This document shows positions 17,629 to 25,816 of a DNA stretch of 64,000 bases, in pieces. The first letter of the stretch is position 1; each line of letters opens with the position of its first letter. The DNA is from Pseudomonadales bacterium. GTDB lineage: Bacteria; Pseudomonadota; Gammaproteobacteria; Pseudomonadales; Azotimanducaceae. Location of the stretch: the NCBI GenBank assembly GCA_028285415.1, contig JANQPF010000009.1, positions 682,001 to 746,000 of the forward strand. Direction: 5' to 3'. The notes under the pieces are model-generated. The model worked only from the letters and a program-made list of their open reading frames with translations. It made no database searches and was not told the DNA's origin. The translations under genes were made by a program, and so were the position numbers.

Positions 17629-17650
17629 TGATAGCCTCGAATTGTCGAGG
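17629..17650 (-). promoter_or_regulatory. Putative promoter with palindrome upstream of the dioxygenase
   Basis: On the minus strand a TATCAT hexamer (17629-17634) lies 26 nt before the ATG. Immediately upstream is a perfect hairpin/palindrome CCTCGA-N4-TCGAGG (17635-17650), placed where a repressor would block the spacer. No clear -35 hexamer was found. Confidence 0.3.
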
Positions 17651-17711
17651 GAACCTAGTCAGTGTCGAAGGCCGTACCGTAGACGTTGTCCACCGGTGAG
17701 AGCGTCCGTCC

Positions 17712-18338
17712 TTATTCGTTCAACGAGAGGATGTATGCCGTGACATCCGCCATGTCTGCCTCGTTGCTCAAGACCGCGGCCATGGGTGCCATCTGGGCAC
17801 CGTATGTATCCCCGGGTTGCCGACCACGAGATCCCTCCTTGAACTTTTTAAGCTGCGCGATCTGGTACCAGGCCGGCATCAGATTGAGCGCTGGCGCCTG
17901 CAGCGCCTCATTGCCCTGGCCCTGTTCGCCGTGACATGCCACGCAGGGCGCGTAAAGAGACGCACCTCGGGCTGGATCTCCAGCACCGGTGGCCGGGGTC
18001 GGTCGGGGTAACGTGTTGATGTACGCGACAACGTCCGCGCTATGTTCCTCAGAAGTCAGTGCCTGCGCCATCATCGCCATTGACACACCCAACGTATCGT
18101 CGCCATTGCCGCCACGAATACCGTGCTGGTAGTTGCCAATCTGTCTGGCCAGGTACCACGTCTCCTGCCCGGCGAGACTGGGTGCACCAACGATCTCGTT
18201 CCCCTCCCCGGAGAATCCGTGGCACCCGGCACAAACTTTGTAGAGCCGCTTACCGCGATCCGCATCAGGCTCCCCTGCGATTACCGAGCCGCTGACAAGA
18301 CATCCAATGAGCAAGGCGAACAACCGTGGTCCAGACAT
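17712..18338 (-). CDS. Di-haem cytochrome c (tandem c553-like)
   Basis: 208 residues with signal peptide (PRLFALLIGCLVSGSVIAG). Two class-I cytochrome domains: CAGCH at 36-40 and CVACH at 132-136, each followed by a Met-containing axial-ligand region (GVSMAMMAQAL and GAQMAPMAAVL). Tandem c553/c4-type proteins are periplasmic electron carriers to terminal reductases. It is divergent from the nor genes across a 127-nt region with one FNR/Dnr box, so it is a plausible electron donor to the NO reductase. Confidence 0.9.
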   Translation of the reverse strand: MSGPRLFALLIGCLVSGSVIAGEPDADRGKRLYKVCAGCHGFSGEGNEIVGAPSLAGQETWYLARQIGNYQHGIRGGNGDDTLGVSMAMMAQALTSEEHSADVVAYINTLPRPTPATGAGDPARGASLYAPCVACHGEQGQGNEALQAPALNLMPAWYQIAQLKKFKEGSRGRQPGDTYGAQMAPMAAVLSNEADMADVTAYILSLNE

Positions 18339-18393
18339 CTTCCATACCCCTGAAAAAGCGCTAACACCTTAGAGCTATGGGACCAACCTGGCC

Positions 18394-18407
18394 TTGACAT
18401 AGATCAA
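18394..18407. promoter_or_regulatory. FNR/Dnr-type box in the nor promoter
   Basis: TTGAC-ATAG-ATCAA differs from the FNR/Dnr consensus TTGAT-N4-ATCAA at one position. Its centre (18400.5) is 65.5 nt before the ATG at 18466. Placement at -41.5 would put the transcription start near 18442, with a weak -10 (GACACT, 18430-18435) at the right distance. A Dnr-like regulator is encoded just downstream of norB, which suggests NO- or oxygen-responsive control of the nor genes and possibly of the divergent cytochrome gene. Confidence 0.75.
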
Positions 18408-18465
18408 GGACAGGGAGCGGTGCAGGCAAGACACTAGCTTGCGCGCTCAAGCACAGGAAAAACTC

Positions 18466-18771
18466 ATGCCCGAGGCCATGTCGCTGCAGGATATGTTCGT
18501 TGGCACTCTGGCGGGTGCTGCAATCGTCGTCATGGGTGCGTTTTACGCCTTGTTTTACGCGCTAGCCAAGATGCACCGACACCGCGTCGCACATGCAACC
18601 GCGCTTGCGTCTTATGCAGGCCTCGTCGTAGCCACCTATTTCCTCGTAGATGCGCTGAAACTCCATGGCATCTGGCTGTGGGTAGCAGCCGTGATGGTGG
18701 CCGGCTATTTCCTGGCACCGAGAGCAATCTGGCAGCTATGCGTAGGCACGCACGAGGAAAGCGCTACTTAA
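18466..18771 (+). CDS. Small membrane protein preceding norC
   Basis: 101 residues from the ATG at 18466 (AGGAAAA 6 nt upstream). Three predicted membrane segments: FVGTLAGAAIVVMGAFYALFY, TALASYAGLVVATYFLVD and IWLWVAAVMVAGYFLAP. A His-rich basic loop (KMHRHRVAH) lies between the first two. I do not recognise the family. Its place as first gene behind the FNR/Dnr box, 33 nt before norC, suggests an accessory subunit or assembly factor for the NO reductase. Confidence 0.75.
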   Translation: MPEAMSLQDMFVGTLAGAAIVVMGAFYALFYALAKMHRHRVAHATALASYAGLVVATYFLVDALKLHGIWLWVAAVMVAGYFLAPRAIWQLCVGTHEESAT

Positions 18772-18804
18772 GAACCACGTGTCGCAAATCTGGAGGGGAA
18801 GCAA

Positions 18805-19398
18805 ATGAGTCAACCTTGGTGGTCATCGGAAGCGATGTGGCGCAAGTGCGCAATCTGGGTGACCGCGGTCATGGTCGTCGTTCTGATGGGCCTCACGTTC
18901 GACACGGTTCGCCAGATCACTGCCGGAGGCGAGCGTGTCCCCGGATATGACGTCATCAACAAAAAAATATTCTACGAGTATGACGCGGACCGGGGCTATC
19001 AGGTGCCTCGTATCGGGGAGGACGCACCTCTCTTTGGTCAGACGTTGACCGCCGCGGATGCGGAAGCCCTGGTCGAAAAAGGCAAGCTCACAACGCAGGC
19101 GAAAAACTGTATGAACTGCCACACGCTTCTCGGCAACGGTAGCTACTTCGCTCCCGATCTCACGAAGTCCTGGCTCGACCCGGCCTGGATCAACGAGGGG
19201 CTGCGCGAAGAGCTCATGCTGAACTTCCTGCAGGATCCAATGAACAATGCGCGTACGTTCGGGACCGGCCGTCGAATGCCAGATCTCAACATTACTGATG
19301 AGGAAGCACGTGCCGTCGTTGCGTTCCTCAAATGGATGTCATCCATTGACACCAACGGTTTCCCTCGCGGTTTCACGCCGCTCAAGCAGGAGGACTGA
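18805..19398 (+). CDS. norC: Nitric oxide reductase, cytochrome c subunit
   Basis: 197 residues, GGAGGGGAAG before the ATG. One N-terminal membrane anchor (about 15-33), then the haem c motif CMNCH (102-106) in the NorC-typical context CMNCHTLLGNGSYFAPDL, an axial Met in GRRMPDLN and the closing FLKWMSSIDTNGFPR. NorC passes electrons to NorB for 2 NO to N2O. It is about 45-50 residues longer than the NorC proteins I know, the extra part lying between anchor and haem site. Confidence 0.93.
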   Translation: MSQPWWSSEAMWRKCAIWVTAVMVVVLMGLTFDTVRQITAGGERVPGYDVINKKIFYEYDADRGYQVPRIGEDAPLFGQTLTAADAEALVEKGKLTTQAKNCMNCHTLLGNGSYFAPDLTKSWLDPAWINEGLREELMLNFLQDPMNNARTFGTGRRMPDLNITDEEARAVVAFLKWMSSIDTNGFPRGFTPLKQED

Positions 19399-19401
19399 AC
19401 A

Positions 19402-20871
19402 ATGAGCGAAGCAGCGGCAAACCCAATTGATCGAGCTGAAGAAACAGACGACGGTAATCGCCCCGGGCAGAAACTAGCGCTCTATTATTTCAGCGCCGCC
19501 ATGGTGCTTTTTGCAGCGCAGATTCTGTTTGGCCTCATCATCGGTCTGCAGTACCTCTACCCCGACCTCCTTTACAACGTGCTCGATTTCAGCGTGGCAC
19601 GCATGGTGCACATCAACGCAATGATCGTCTGGCTCCTCATGGGCTTCATCGGCTGCATCTACTGGCTGGTGGAGGATGAAGCAGGACGCGATCTGGTCGG
19701 CGCCAAGCTTGCCTTCGTTAATTTCTGGATTCTCACCGGCGCCGTTGCCGTTGTTGTGGCGGTCTACCTTTTCGTGCAGATTGGCCCCGGAGAGCTCAGG
19801 AGCATCTGGCTCATCAACGAGGGGCGCGAATACATCGAAGCGCCACGCTGGGCAGACATCGGCATTGTCGTCTGCGTCCTGATCTTTTTCTACAACGTTG
19901 CGGCGACGTTCACGAAAGGCAGGTGGAGCGGGATCTCCGGCGTGCTGGTTCTCGATCTCATTGCACTCGCAGCTCTGTACCTGGCCGGCATGTACTTCAC
20001 GCCGAATATCTCAGTCGACCAACACTGGTGGTGGTGGGTGGTCCATCTCTGGGTGGAAGCCACTTGGGAGGTCCTCGTCGGCTGCATCATGGCCTGGGGC
20101 CTCATCCGCACGCTCGGCGCCAACCGCCGCATCGTGACAACCTGGCTCTACATTGAGGTTGCGATGATGTTCGGCTCAGGCATTCTGGGACTCGGGCACC
20201 ACTACTTCTGGATTGGCACGCCGGAATACTGGCTGACCATCGGCGGATTCTTCTCCGCGCTCGAACCCATTCCGCTCGTGGCGATGGTAGTCCACGCGGT
20301 ATACGACGCCGGCAGGCACGGTTTCAAGAGTTCCAACCATCCGGCGCTGGCGTGGCTGATAGCACACGCGTTCGGCAACTTCTTTGGCGCCGGTGTCTGG
20401 GGTTTCATGCACACGCTGCCGCAGATCAATTTGTACACGCATGGCACGCAATGGACAGCTTCTCACGGCCATCTAGCCTTCTTCGGCGCATACGCCACGA
20501 TCGTCATCGCCATCATCTATCTCGCCATCCAGAAAGCGCGAGGGGACGTATGGATGTCTGGAGCGCTGCCCGGGAACGGGTTCGCTTGGAAGTGGTCGCT
20601 GGCGCTTCTCAATATTGGAGTTCTGGGCATGACCGTGGCGTTGCTCATCTCGGGTTACGAGCAGTCTTTTGTCGAGCGTGCCCTGGAGGGCTCTACGTGG
20701 AGCGCCTATTTCGAGGCCCAACAGACGCCATGGTTTGTGCAGGGAATGCAGTGGCGTATGGTGTTCGGCTGGATAACGGCGGCAGGACTTGCACTTCTGC
20801 TATGGGATCTCGCGACGATCGGGCGGCGCGAGACCAGGCCTGTGCAAGTGCTCAACCCGGTCCCCGCCTGA
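19402..20871 (+). CDS. norB: Nitric oxide reductase, catalytic subunit
   Basis: 489 residues, about 12 membrane helices; GGAGG sits inside the end of norC, 3 nt separate the genes. Haem-copper-oxidase fold with ligand histidines in RMVHINAMIVW, VVHLWVEATWEV (FeB His and the conserved Glu), LGHHYFWIG and ASHGHLAFFGAYA. The catalytic Glu in place of a tyrosine marks an NO reductase rather than an oxidase. Works with NorC in the cytoplasmic membrane. norQ and norD, normally needed for maturation, are not in the window. Confidence 0.95.
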   Translation: MSEAAANPIDRAEETDDGNRPGQKLALYYFSAAMVLFAAQILFGLIIGLQYLYPDLLYNVLDFSVARMVHINAMIVWLLMGFIGCIYWLVEDEAGRDLVGAKLAFVNFWILTGAVAVVVAVYLFVQIGPGELRSIWLINEGREYIEAPRWADIGIVVCVLIFFYNVAATFTKGRWSGISGVLVLDLIALAALYLAGMYFTPNISVDQHWWWWVVHLWVEATWEVLVGCIMAWGLIRTLGANRRIVTTWLYIEVAMMFGSGILGLGHHYFWIGTPEYWLTIGGFFSALEPIPLVAMVVHAVYDAGRHGFKSSNHPALAWLIAHAFGNFFGAGVWGFMHTLPQINLYTHGTQWTASHGHLAFFGAYATIVIAIIYLAIQKARGDVWMSGALPGNGFAWKWSLALLNIGVLGMTVALLISGYEQSFVERALEGSTWSAYFEAQQTPWFVQGMQWRMVFGWITAAGLALLLWDLATIGRRETRPVQVLNPVPA

Positions 20872-20900
20872 TTGCAAGACCGTTCTTGTGAGGCGACGGA

Positions 20901-21608
20901 GTGTTAGACTGCATCGCCATGAACAGCCAATCCCCCGCACTACATGCGGTGCGGCAGCACTATCTGTTTGCAGGGCTCAGCGAGAGGGATTTCGATGGCC
21001 TGGCAGCCCAGATGACTCTCAGTCCGATCGACAAGGGTGAGGTCCTGTTTCTGCGGGGAGATACGGCGGAAAGCTTCTTTTACGTCATTGAGGGTCAGAT
21101 TGAGCTGGGGCTCACGACGCCAACCGGCGAGAAGAAAGTCATCGAGGTTTTTGGACCAAACCGCACTTTCGCCGAAGCGATTACGTTCATGCGCCGCAAG
21201 ATGTATCCGGCGAACGCACAGGCATTGGTGGATTCCAAGCTGGTACGGGTCCCGAACCAGGCCTACGTGGAAATTCTGTACGGTAATCCTGACGCTTGCA
21301 TGCGTTTGTTAGGCGACGTGTGTCAGCACCTCCACGCAAGGGTTGTCGAGCTGGAGCGCTCTACCATCCACAGCGCGCGGTCGCGTCTCGCCAGCTATCT
21401 GTTGGACCGCGTCCCAAAAGGCGAGATCAGCCCTGTTACCGTAGAGCTCGACCTGCCCCGCCACGTGCTGGCTTCGCGGCTATCCATCAAACCGGAAACG
21501 CTGTCCCGCTGCCTTCGCCAGCTCCAAGATAGCGGGATCCTCGTCATCGAGGATCGAAACATTACCGTGCCGGACCCGGAGAGGTTACGCGAGCAGATTC
21601 AGATCTGA
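20901..21608 (+). CDS. Crp/Fnr-family regulator, Dnr/NnrR-like
   Basis: 235 residues from GTG 20901 (GAGG 7 nt upstream); an ATG at 20919 is the alternative and has no ribosome site. N-terminal cyclic-nucleotide-like sensor domain (VLFLRGDTAESFFYVIEGQIELG, TFAEAITFM), dimerisation helix, and a C-terminal winged helix with RHVLASRLSIKPETLSRCLRQL, the recognition helix of the TTGAT-N4-ATCAA group. No N-terminal iron-sulphur cysteines, so NO sensing of the Dnr type is more likely than oxygen sensing of the FNR type. It lies 29 nt after norB and probably controls the box at 18394. Confidence 0.88.
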   Translation: MLDCIAMNSQSPALHAVRQHYLFAGLSERDFDGLAAQMTLSPIDKGEVLFLRGDTAESFFYVIEGQIELGLTTPTGEKKVIEVFGPNRTFAEAITFMRRKMYPANAQALVDSKLVRVPNQAYVEILYGNPDACMRLLGDVCQHLHARVVELERSTIHSARSRLASYLLDRVPKGEISPVTVELDLPRHVLASRLSIKPETLSRCLRQLQDSGILVIEDRNITVPDPERLREQIQI

Positions 21609-21625
21609 AGTCCGCGCAGCATGAG

Positions 21626-21642
21626 CTAACGTCACACGTTAG
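21626..21642. terminator. Hairpin between convergent genes
   Basis: A perfect 7-bp stem CTAACGT / ACGTTAG with a 3-nt loop overlaps the stop codon of the minus-strand LLM gene and follows the regulator gene. No U-run follows, so termination is only suggested. Confidence 0.4.
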
Positions 21643-22705
21643 GCAAAATGTCCCGGGCCACCCGCTCCAGCACATCAAAACGCGTATCGAAGTTCGGCAG
21701 GATCATGACCTGATTCAACCCGGCCGCTGCCATGCCCCGCAGCTGTTCTATGAGCTGTTCTCTGGTGCCGATCATGTTCGACGCGGCCAGCACCTCCGGG
21801 GTCAGGAAACGCTCTTCTTCGGGCAGCACCCAGCAGTTGTGACCGGCATGAATGCGCTGATGGCGCCGTTCAGCCGGAACTTCCTCCAGGAGCTGCGTGT
21901 AGTCTTCCCAGATACCTGCCAGCGCGTTCGGCGGCTGATGACCAAAGTTTCGATACTGATCGTAGGCATAATGCACTGCCGCCATGGCCATGGCGCCACA
22001 CTCGGCTTTGACGCGCGGTGAGTCCATGGGCTCGTCGTCATCCAGCACCACCATGGCAGTCAGTGCAGTTGTGTAGTAATCCGTATCGGGACCGATCTCG
22101 CGTCCCACGCTGCGTGCCCCTTCCTGCATCATGTGCCAGACGCTGGCCATCGCCGCCGGGTTACCAACAAGCGCGAGCACCGCGCCGTCTCCATGTTTCC
22201 CCGCCAGGGCCAGCGATTTCGGTCCAAAACCGGATATGTAGAGCGGGATCCGATCCTCAAAATTCACAAACCCTTTGTCGGGCATGATATGGCGAATGGG
22301 GATCGTCTCCTCACCGTGGTGCATTCCAGCTTCTTCGCCCTTGAGCAACGGCACCAGCTCTTCGAGGTATTGTTCGAACTGCTTGATGCGCTGCGGTGGA
22401 AGCCCCATGACCCTGCGCGCGGTATTCCCGGCGCCTACGCCAAAAAACGTCCTGCCTGGTGCCAGCACGTTGATCGTGGCAATCCCGGCGGCGTTGACGG
22501 AGGCTGGCCGGGTACCGCTGACCGCGACGCCAGTACCCAGGCTGATCCGCGAGGTGCGATCAGCCGCAAGCGCAAGCGCCGCATAACAGTCCGCCCAGAG
22601 CATCTGTGAGTCGGCGAGCCAGGCGTGTGTATAACCCAGCTCTTCCGCCCGCACGACGTAGTCGACGTCTTTGACATGAGACGCAACACAGATCCCTAAA
22701 TCCAT
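21632..22705 (-). CDS. LLM class flavin-dependent oxidoreductase
   Basis: 357 residues from ATG 22705 (GGAGGGAAG just upstream). Luciferase-like barrel: DLGICVASHVKDVDYVVRAEELGY, RISLGTGVAVSGTRPASVNAAG, the signature LAPGRTFFGVGAGNTARRVMGLPP and PLYISGFGPKSLALAGKHGDGAV. The pattern resembles methylene-H4MPT-reductase-like / F420-binding members, but FMN is also possible. It is the last gene of a minus-strand group after a MaoC-type protein, close to enoyl-CoA hydratase and acyl-CoA ligase genes. Confidence 0.88.
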   Translation of the reverse strand: MDLGICVASHVKDVDYVVRAEELGYTHAWLADSQMLWADCYAALALAADRTSRISLGTGVAVSGTRPASVNAAGIATINVLAPGRTFFGVGAGNTARRVMGLPPQRIKQFEQYLEELVPLLKGEEAGMHHGEETIPIRHIMPDKGFVNFEDRIPLYISGFGPKSLALAGKHGDGAVLALVGNPAAMASVWHMMQEGARSVGREIGPDTDYYTTALTAMVVLDDDEPMDSPRVKAECGAMAMAAVHYAYDQYRNFGHQPPNALAGIWEDYTQLLEEVPAERRHQRIHAGHNCWVLPEEERFLTPEVLAASNMIGTREQLIEQLRGMAAAGLNQVMILPNFDTRFDVLERVARDILPNV

Positions 22706-22760
22706 TTCTTCCCTCCAGGTCTCCGCAGATAGCAAATGGGTCAGGCAGATATGTCCACGC

Positions 22761-23234
22761 TCAGAAGACGATGCGCAATACGCTCTCCGCAACGCAGGCC
22801 GGCTTGTCCTGATCTTCGATCTCAACCGTCAGCTCGTTGATCACCTCGAGCATGGGGCCTTTCGGTTCGACGCTTTTGATTTTGCCCCGGGTGCGGATGC
22901 GGTTACCTACGGCCACCGGCGACATGAAACGCACCTTGTTCCAGCCATAGTTGATGCCCATTTTCATGCCATCGAGGGCTGGCAGGCCCACGCCTTCGCC
23001 ACCGGGCAGGAAGCTCATGATCGACATGGTCAGCTGACCATGTGCAATGGGTGCGCCGAAGGGACCCGCCTTGGCGCGCTCCGGATCCACGTGAATCCAC
23101 TGCTGATCCAAGGTTGCGTCGGCAAAGTTGTTGATACGGTCCTGAGTCATTTCGAACCAATCGGTAGGCTCCGAAGGTTGATCAATTTTTGCAGACAGGA
23201 CCTGGACGGCGTTGTCCAAAGCTTCGTTTGACAT
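22761..23234 (-). CDS. MaoC-like (R)-specific enoyl-CoA hydratase
   Basis: 157 residues, single hot-dog domain, GGAG 6 nt before the ATG. The hydratase-2 motif is clear: DQQWIHVDPERAKAGPFGAPIAHGQLTMS, where the Asp and His are the catalytic pair. It hydrates trans-2-enoyl-CoA to the (R)-3-hydroxy form. It fits a CoA-ester catabolic group with the crotonase at 23314 and the ligase at 24171. Confidence 0.9.
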   Translation of the reverse strand: MSNEALDNAVQVLSAKIDQPSEPTDWFEMTQDRINNFADATLDQQWIHVDPERAKAGPFGAPIAHGQLTMSIMSFLPGGEGVGLPALDGMKMGINYGWNKVRFMSPVAVGNRIRTRGKIKSVEPKGPMLEVINELTVEIEDQDKPACVAESVLRIVF

Positions 23235-23313
23235 GGTATCTCCTTAATCTCCCAGACGATCAAAGCGTTCCAGGGTATCATGGCGCTTTCTTGTACGGGA
23301 GAGGAATCCCAAC

Positions 23314-24123
23314 ATGGCTGAGCGCTACTCCGGCTATACGCACCTGACGTTCGAGTACCCTGCAGAACGTATCCTGAAAATCACGATCAATCGGCCGGAA
23401 AAGTACAATGCGCTGGACAAGGTCGGGCACCGCGAATTGACCTATGTCTGGCGGGAAGTGGACGACGACCCTGATATTGACGTTGTGATCTTGACCGGCG
23501 CCGGCAAAGCGTTCTCGGCGGGCGGCGATTTCGACATGGTCGAGGAAATGACCGAAGACTTCACGACCCGCGCGAACATCTGGAAGGAAGCCCGCGATCT
23601 CGTCTACAACCTGACCAACTGCGGCAAGCCTGTCATCTCCGCCATCAACGGACCCGCGGTTGGTGCCGGGCTGGTAGCGGCGCTGCTTGCCGACATATCG
23701 ATCATCGCCCGTTCGGTATCGATCACGGATGGACACACACGCCTCGGCGTTGCCGCCGGCGACCATGCCGCCATCATCTGGCCGATCCTCTGCGGTATGG
23801 CGAAGTCGAAATACTATCTTCTCACGTGCGATCGCCTGGACGGTGAAGAGGCGGAACGCATTGGCCTCGTTTCGCTGTGCGTGGATGACGCTGATCTCGA
23901 AGACAAGGCCATGGAAGTAGCCCTCAAGCTCCGCGCTGGCGCGCCAACGGCGATTCGGTGGACGAAGTATGCGTTGAACAACTGGTTGCGAATGGCCGGT
24001 CCGATCTACGACACCTCAACGGCGCTGGAAATGCTCGGCTTCGGCGGACCTGAGGTGAAAGAAGGTGTGGCGGCGCTGAAAGAAAAACGCGAACCGAACT
24101 TTCCGCGCGGCCCGAACCTCTGA
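23314..24123 (+). CDS. Enoyl-CoA hydratase/isomerase family protein
   Basis: 269 residues, GAGAGGAA before the ATG. Crotonase fold with INRPEKYNALD, the oxyanion-hole segments GAGKAFSAGGDFDMVEE and NGPAVGAGLVAALLADI, and the GEEAERIGLVSLCV region. A Glu/Asp pair (TRLGVAAGDHAA) replaces the usual hydratase Glu, so the precise reaction is open. It is divergent from the MaoC gene and convergent with the AMP-ligase. Confidence 0.9.
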   Translation: MAERYSGYTHLTFEYPAERILKITINRPEKYNALDKVGHRELTYVWREVDDDPDIDVVILTGAGKAFSAGGDFDMVEEMTEDFTTRANIWKEARDLVYNLTNCGKPVISAINGPAVGAGLVAALLADISIIARSVSITDGHTRLGVAAGDHAAIIWPILCGMAKSKYYLLTCDRLDGEEAERIGLVSLCVDDADLEDKAMEVALKLRAGAPTAIRWTKYALNNWLRMAGPIYDTSTALEMLGFGGPEVKEGVAALKEKREPNFPRGPNL

Positions 24124-24134
24124 TGCGTGATCAG

Positions 24135-24158
24135 CCGGGGGAACTCCTGCTCCCCCGG
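24135..24158. terminator. Hairpin between convergent crotonase and ligase genes
   Basis: An 8-bp perfect GC-rich stem CCGGGGGA / TCCCCCGG with an 8-nt loop sits in the 47-nt gap between two converging genes. It lacks a U-run on either side, so it may end or pause transcription, or protect 3' ends. Confidence 0.5.
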
Positions 24159-24170
24159 TAAACGTTCTGA

Positions 24171-25682
24171 TCAGTTGACCGAACGCTCCTGGCCTTCCCA
24201 GAAGGGCGCACGCAGCTCCCGCTTCAGTACTTTGCCCGGGCCGGACTTGGGCAGCGGTTCCTGCCGGATCTCAATACCCTTGGGCACCTTGTAACCGGCA
24301 ATCTGCGAACGGCAGTATTCGATGAGATCGTCCGGGTTGACGTTGCTGTGCTCCGCGCGCGGGACTACCGTCGCGTGCACAGCCTCCCCCCATTTCTCAT
24401 CGGGGATGCCATACACCGCCGCTTCCAGCACGGCCTCATGCTTGTACAGCACCTCTTCAACCTCGGTGCAGTAGACGTTCTCGCCACCGGAGACGATCAT
24501 GTCCTTGCTCCGGTCGACGAGAAAGACGTAGCCCGCTTCATCCATGTAGCCGAGATCACCCGTCCAGTACGCGCCATCCTTCAAAACGGCTTCGGTCTGC
24601 TCAGGCTTGTTCCAGTACCCCACCATGACGTTCGGACCGCGCACGACCACTTCACCGATTTCACCGCGCGCAACTTCAACGCCGTTGGTATCCAGCACCC
24701 GAACGTCAGTGCCGGGAATCGATTGACCGCAGGAGCGCGCCCGGTCGTCATCTAGAAGCAGCTGCTCGTTGCGCAAAGCGGTGGTGAGAGGTGAAAGCTC
24801 TGTTGCGCCGTATACCTCGATCATCTCCGCGGTGGGAAACGCGGTCCAGGTGCGGCGCACCACTTCAGTCGCGATGGGCGAGCCGCCGTGGGCAATGGCA
24901 CGCACGGTATCCACTTTGCGCGGGTTGGCGTGCTGCTCTTCGGCCATGGCGGCAAGCATTGTCGGCACCCCCAGCGTCAGGCTCACCCGCTGCGACTCGA
25001 TCAAATCCAGCACTTCGACCGGATTGAACGCCGCGAGCGTGATCTGGCAGCCCGTAGTCCAGATGGAAGCCAGCACGCCGTTCGATCCGGCGGCATGGAA
25101 AAGCGGCGCCATGACCAGCGTGACGTCTTCACCGCTCTGCGGCACCGAGGTCAGCCAGTGGAACGTGTTGGCGATGAGATTCCGATGGCTGAGCATGACC
25201 CCTTTGGACTTACCCGTCGTACCGCCGGTATAAAAGAGCCCTGCCAGATCAGTTTCGACGATGTCTTCCCCGAGTGCCGCCGCCGGGGCGTCGAGGAGCG
25301 CTTCGTATTCCGGGCCGATATTGATGATGTGCTCCACGATGTCAGCCATGCCAGCCGCATCGCGGTCAGTGATCAGCACCGTCGTTTGCGAATCCTCGAG
25401 CGCATAGCGCAGCTCCGGCTCCGCGTGGCGGGTATTGAGCGGCACGACAACCAGCCCCCCGGCGGGTGCACCAACGTATGTCTCAATGTACTCGTGGCAG
25501 TTGTCCGCCCAGATGGCAACGCGATCACCTTTGCTGAGGCCCAGCGCACGCAGGCCGCCAACGAGACGGGCGCAGCGGTCTTCCAGCTCCGCGTAGGTGA
25601 AGGATTGGTCTTTGTCGATGAGGGCGGTTTTATCGGCCGCAATCTGCACCGCACGCGCCAATGGATCGGCAAAGGTATGCAT
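24171..25682 (-). CDS. Acyl-CoA synthetase (AMP-binding)
   Basis: 503 residues, GGAGGGGAAAC before the ATG. ANL superfamily: the P-loop motif YTGGTTGKSKG (151-161), YGATELSP, the hinge region YWTGDLGYMDEAGYVFLVDRSKDMI and the C-terminal lysine motif KVPKGIEIRQEPLPKSGPGKVLKRELR are all intact. It activates a carboxylic acid to its CoA thioester with ATP. It may feed the neighbouring hydratases and LLM enzyme; the substrate is not predictable. Confidence 0.92.
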   Translation of the reverse strand: MHTFADPLARAVQIAADKTALIDKDQSFTYAELEDRCARLVGGLRALGLSKGDRVAIWADNCHEYIETYVGAPAGGLVVVPLNTRHAEPELRYALEDSQTTVLITDRDAAGMADIVEHIINIGPEYEALLDAPAAALGEDIVETDLAGLFYTGGTTGKSKGVMLSHRNLIANTFHWLTSVPQSGEDVTLVMAPLFHAAGSNGVLASIWTTGCQITLAAFNPVEVLDLIESQRVSLTLGVPTMLAAMAEEQHANPRKVDTVRAIAHGGSPIATEVVRRTWTAFPTAEMIEVYGATELSPLTTALRNEQLLLDDDRARSCGQSIPGTDVRVLDTNGVEVARGEIGEVVVRGPNVMVGYWNKPEQTEAVLKDGAYWTGDLGYMDEAGYVFLVDRSKDMIVSGGENVYCTEVEEVLYKHEAVLEAAVYGIPDEKWGEAVHATVVPRAEHSNVNPDDLIEYCRSQIAGYKVPKGIEIRQEPLPKSGPGKVLKRELRAPFWEGQERSVN

Positions 25683-25816
25683 GTTTCCCCTCCAGGATTT
25701 CTTTTGTCCTCAAGCTCCTTTATACCTGGGACACCCGCTATGCTCCACCTGCTTGAACCCTTTGAACCCGGCGCCGCGACTGGCTAAGGTGGCGGCCAGT
25801 AACAACAAGAACCAAC

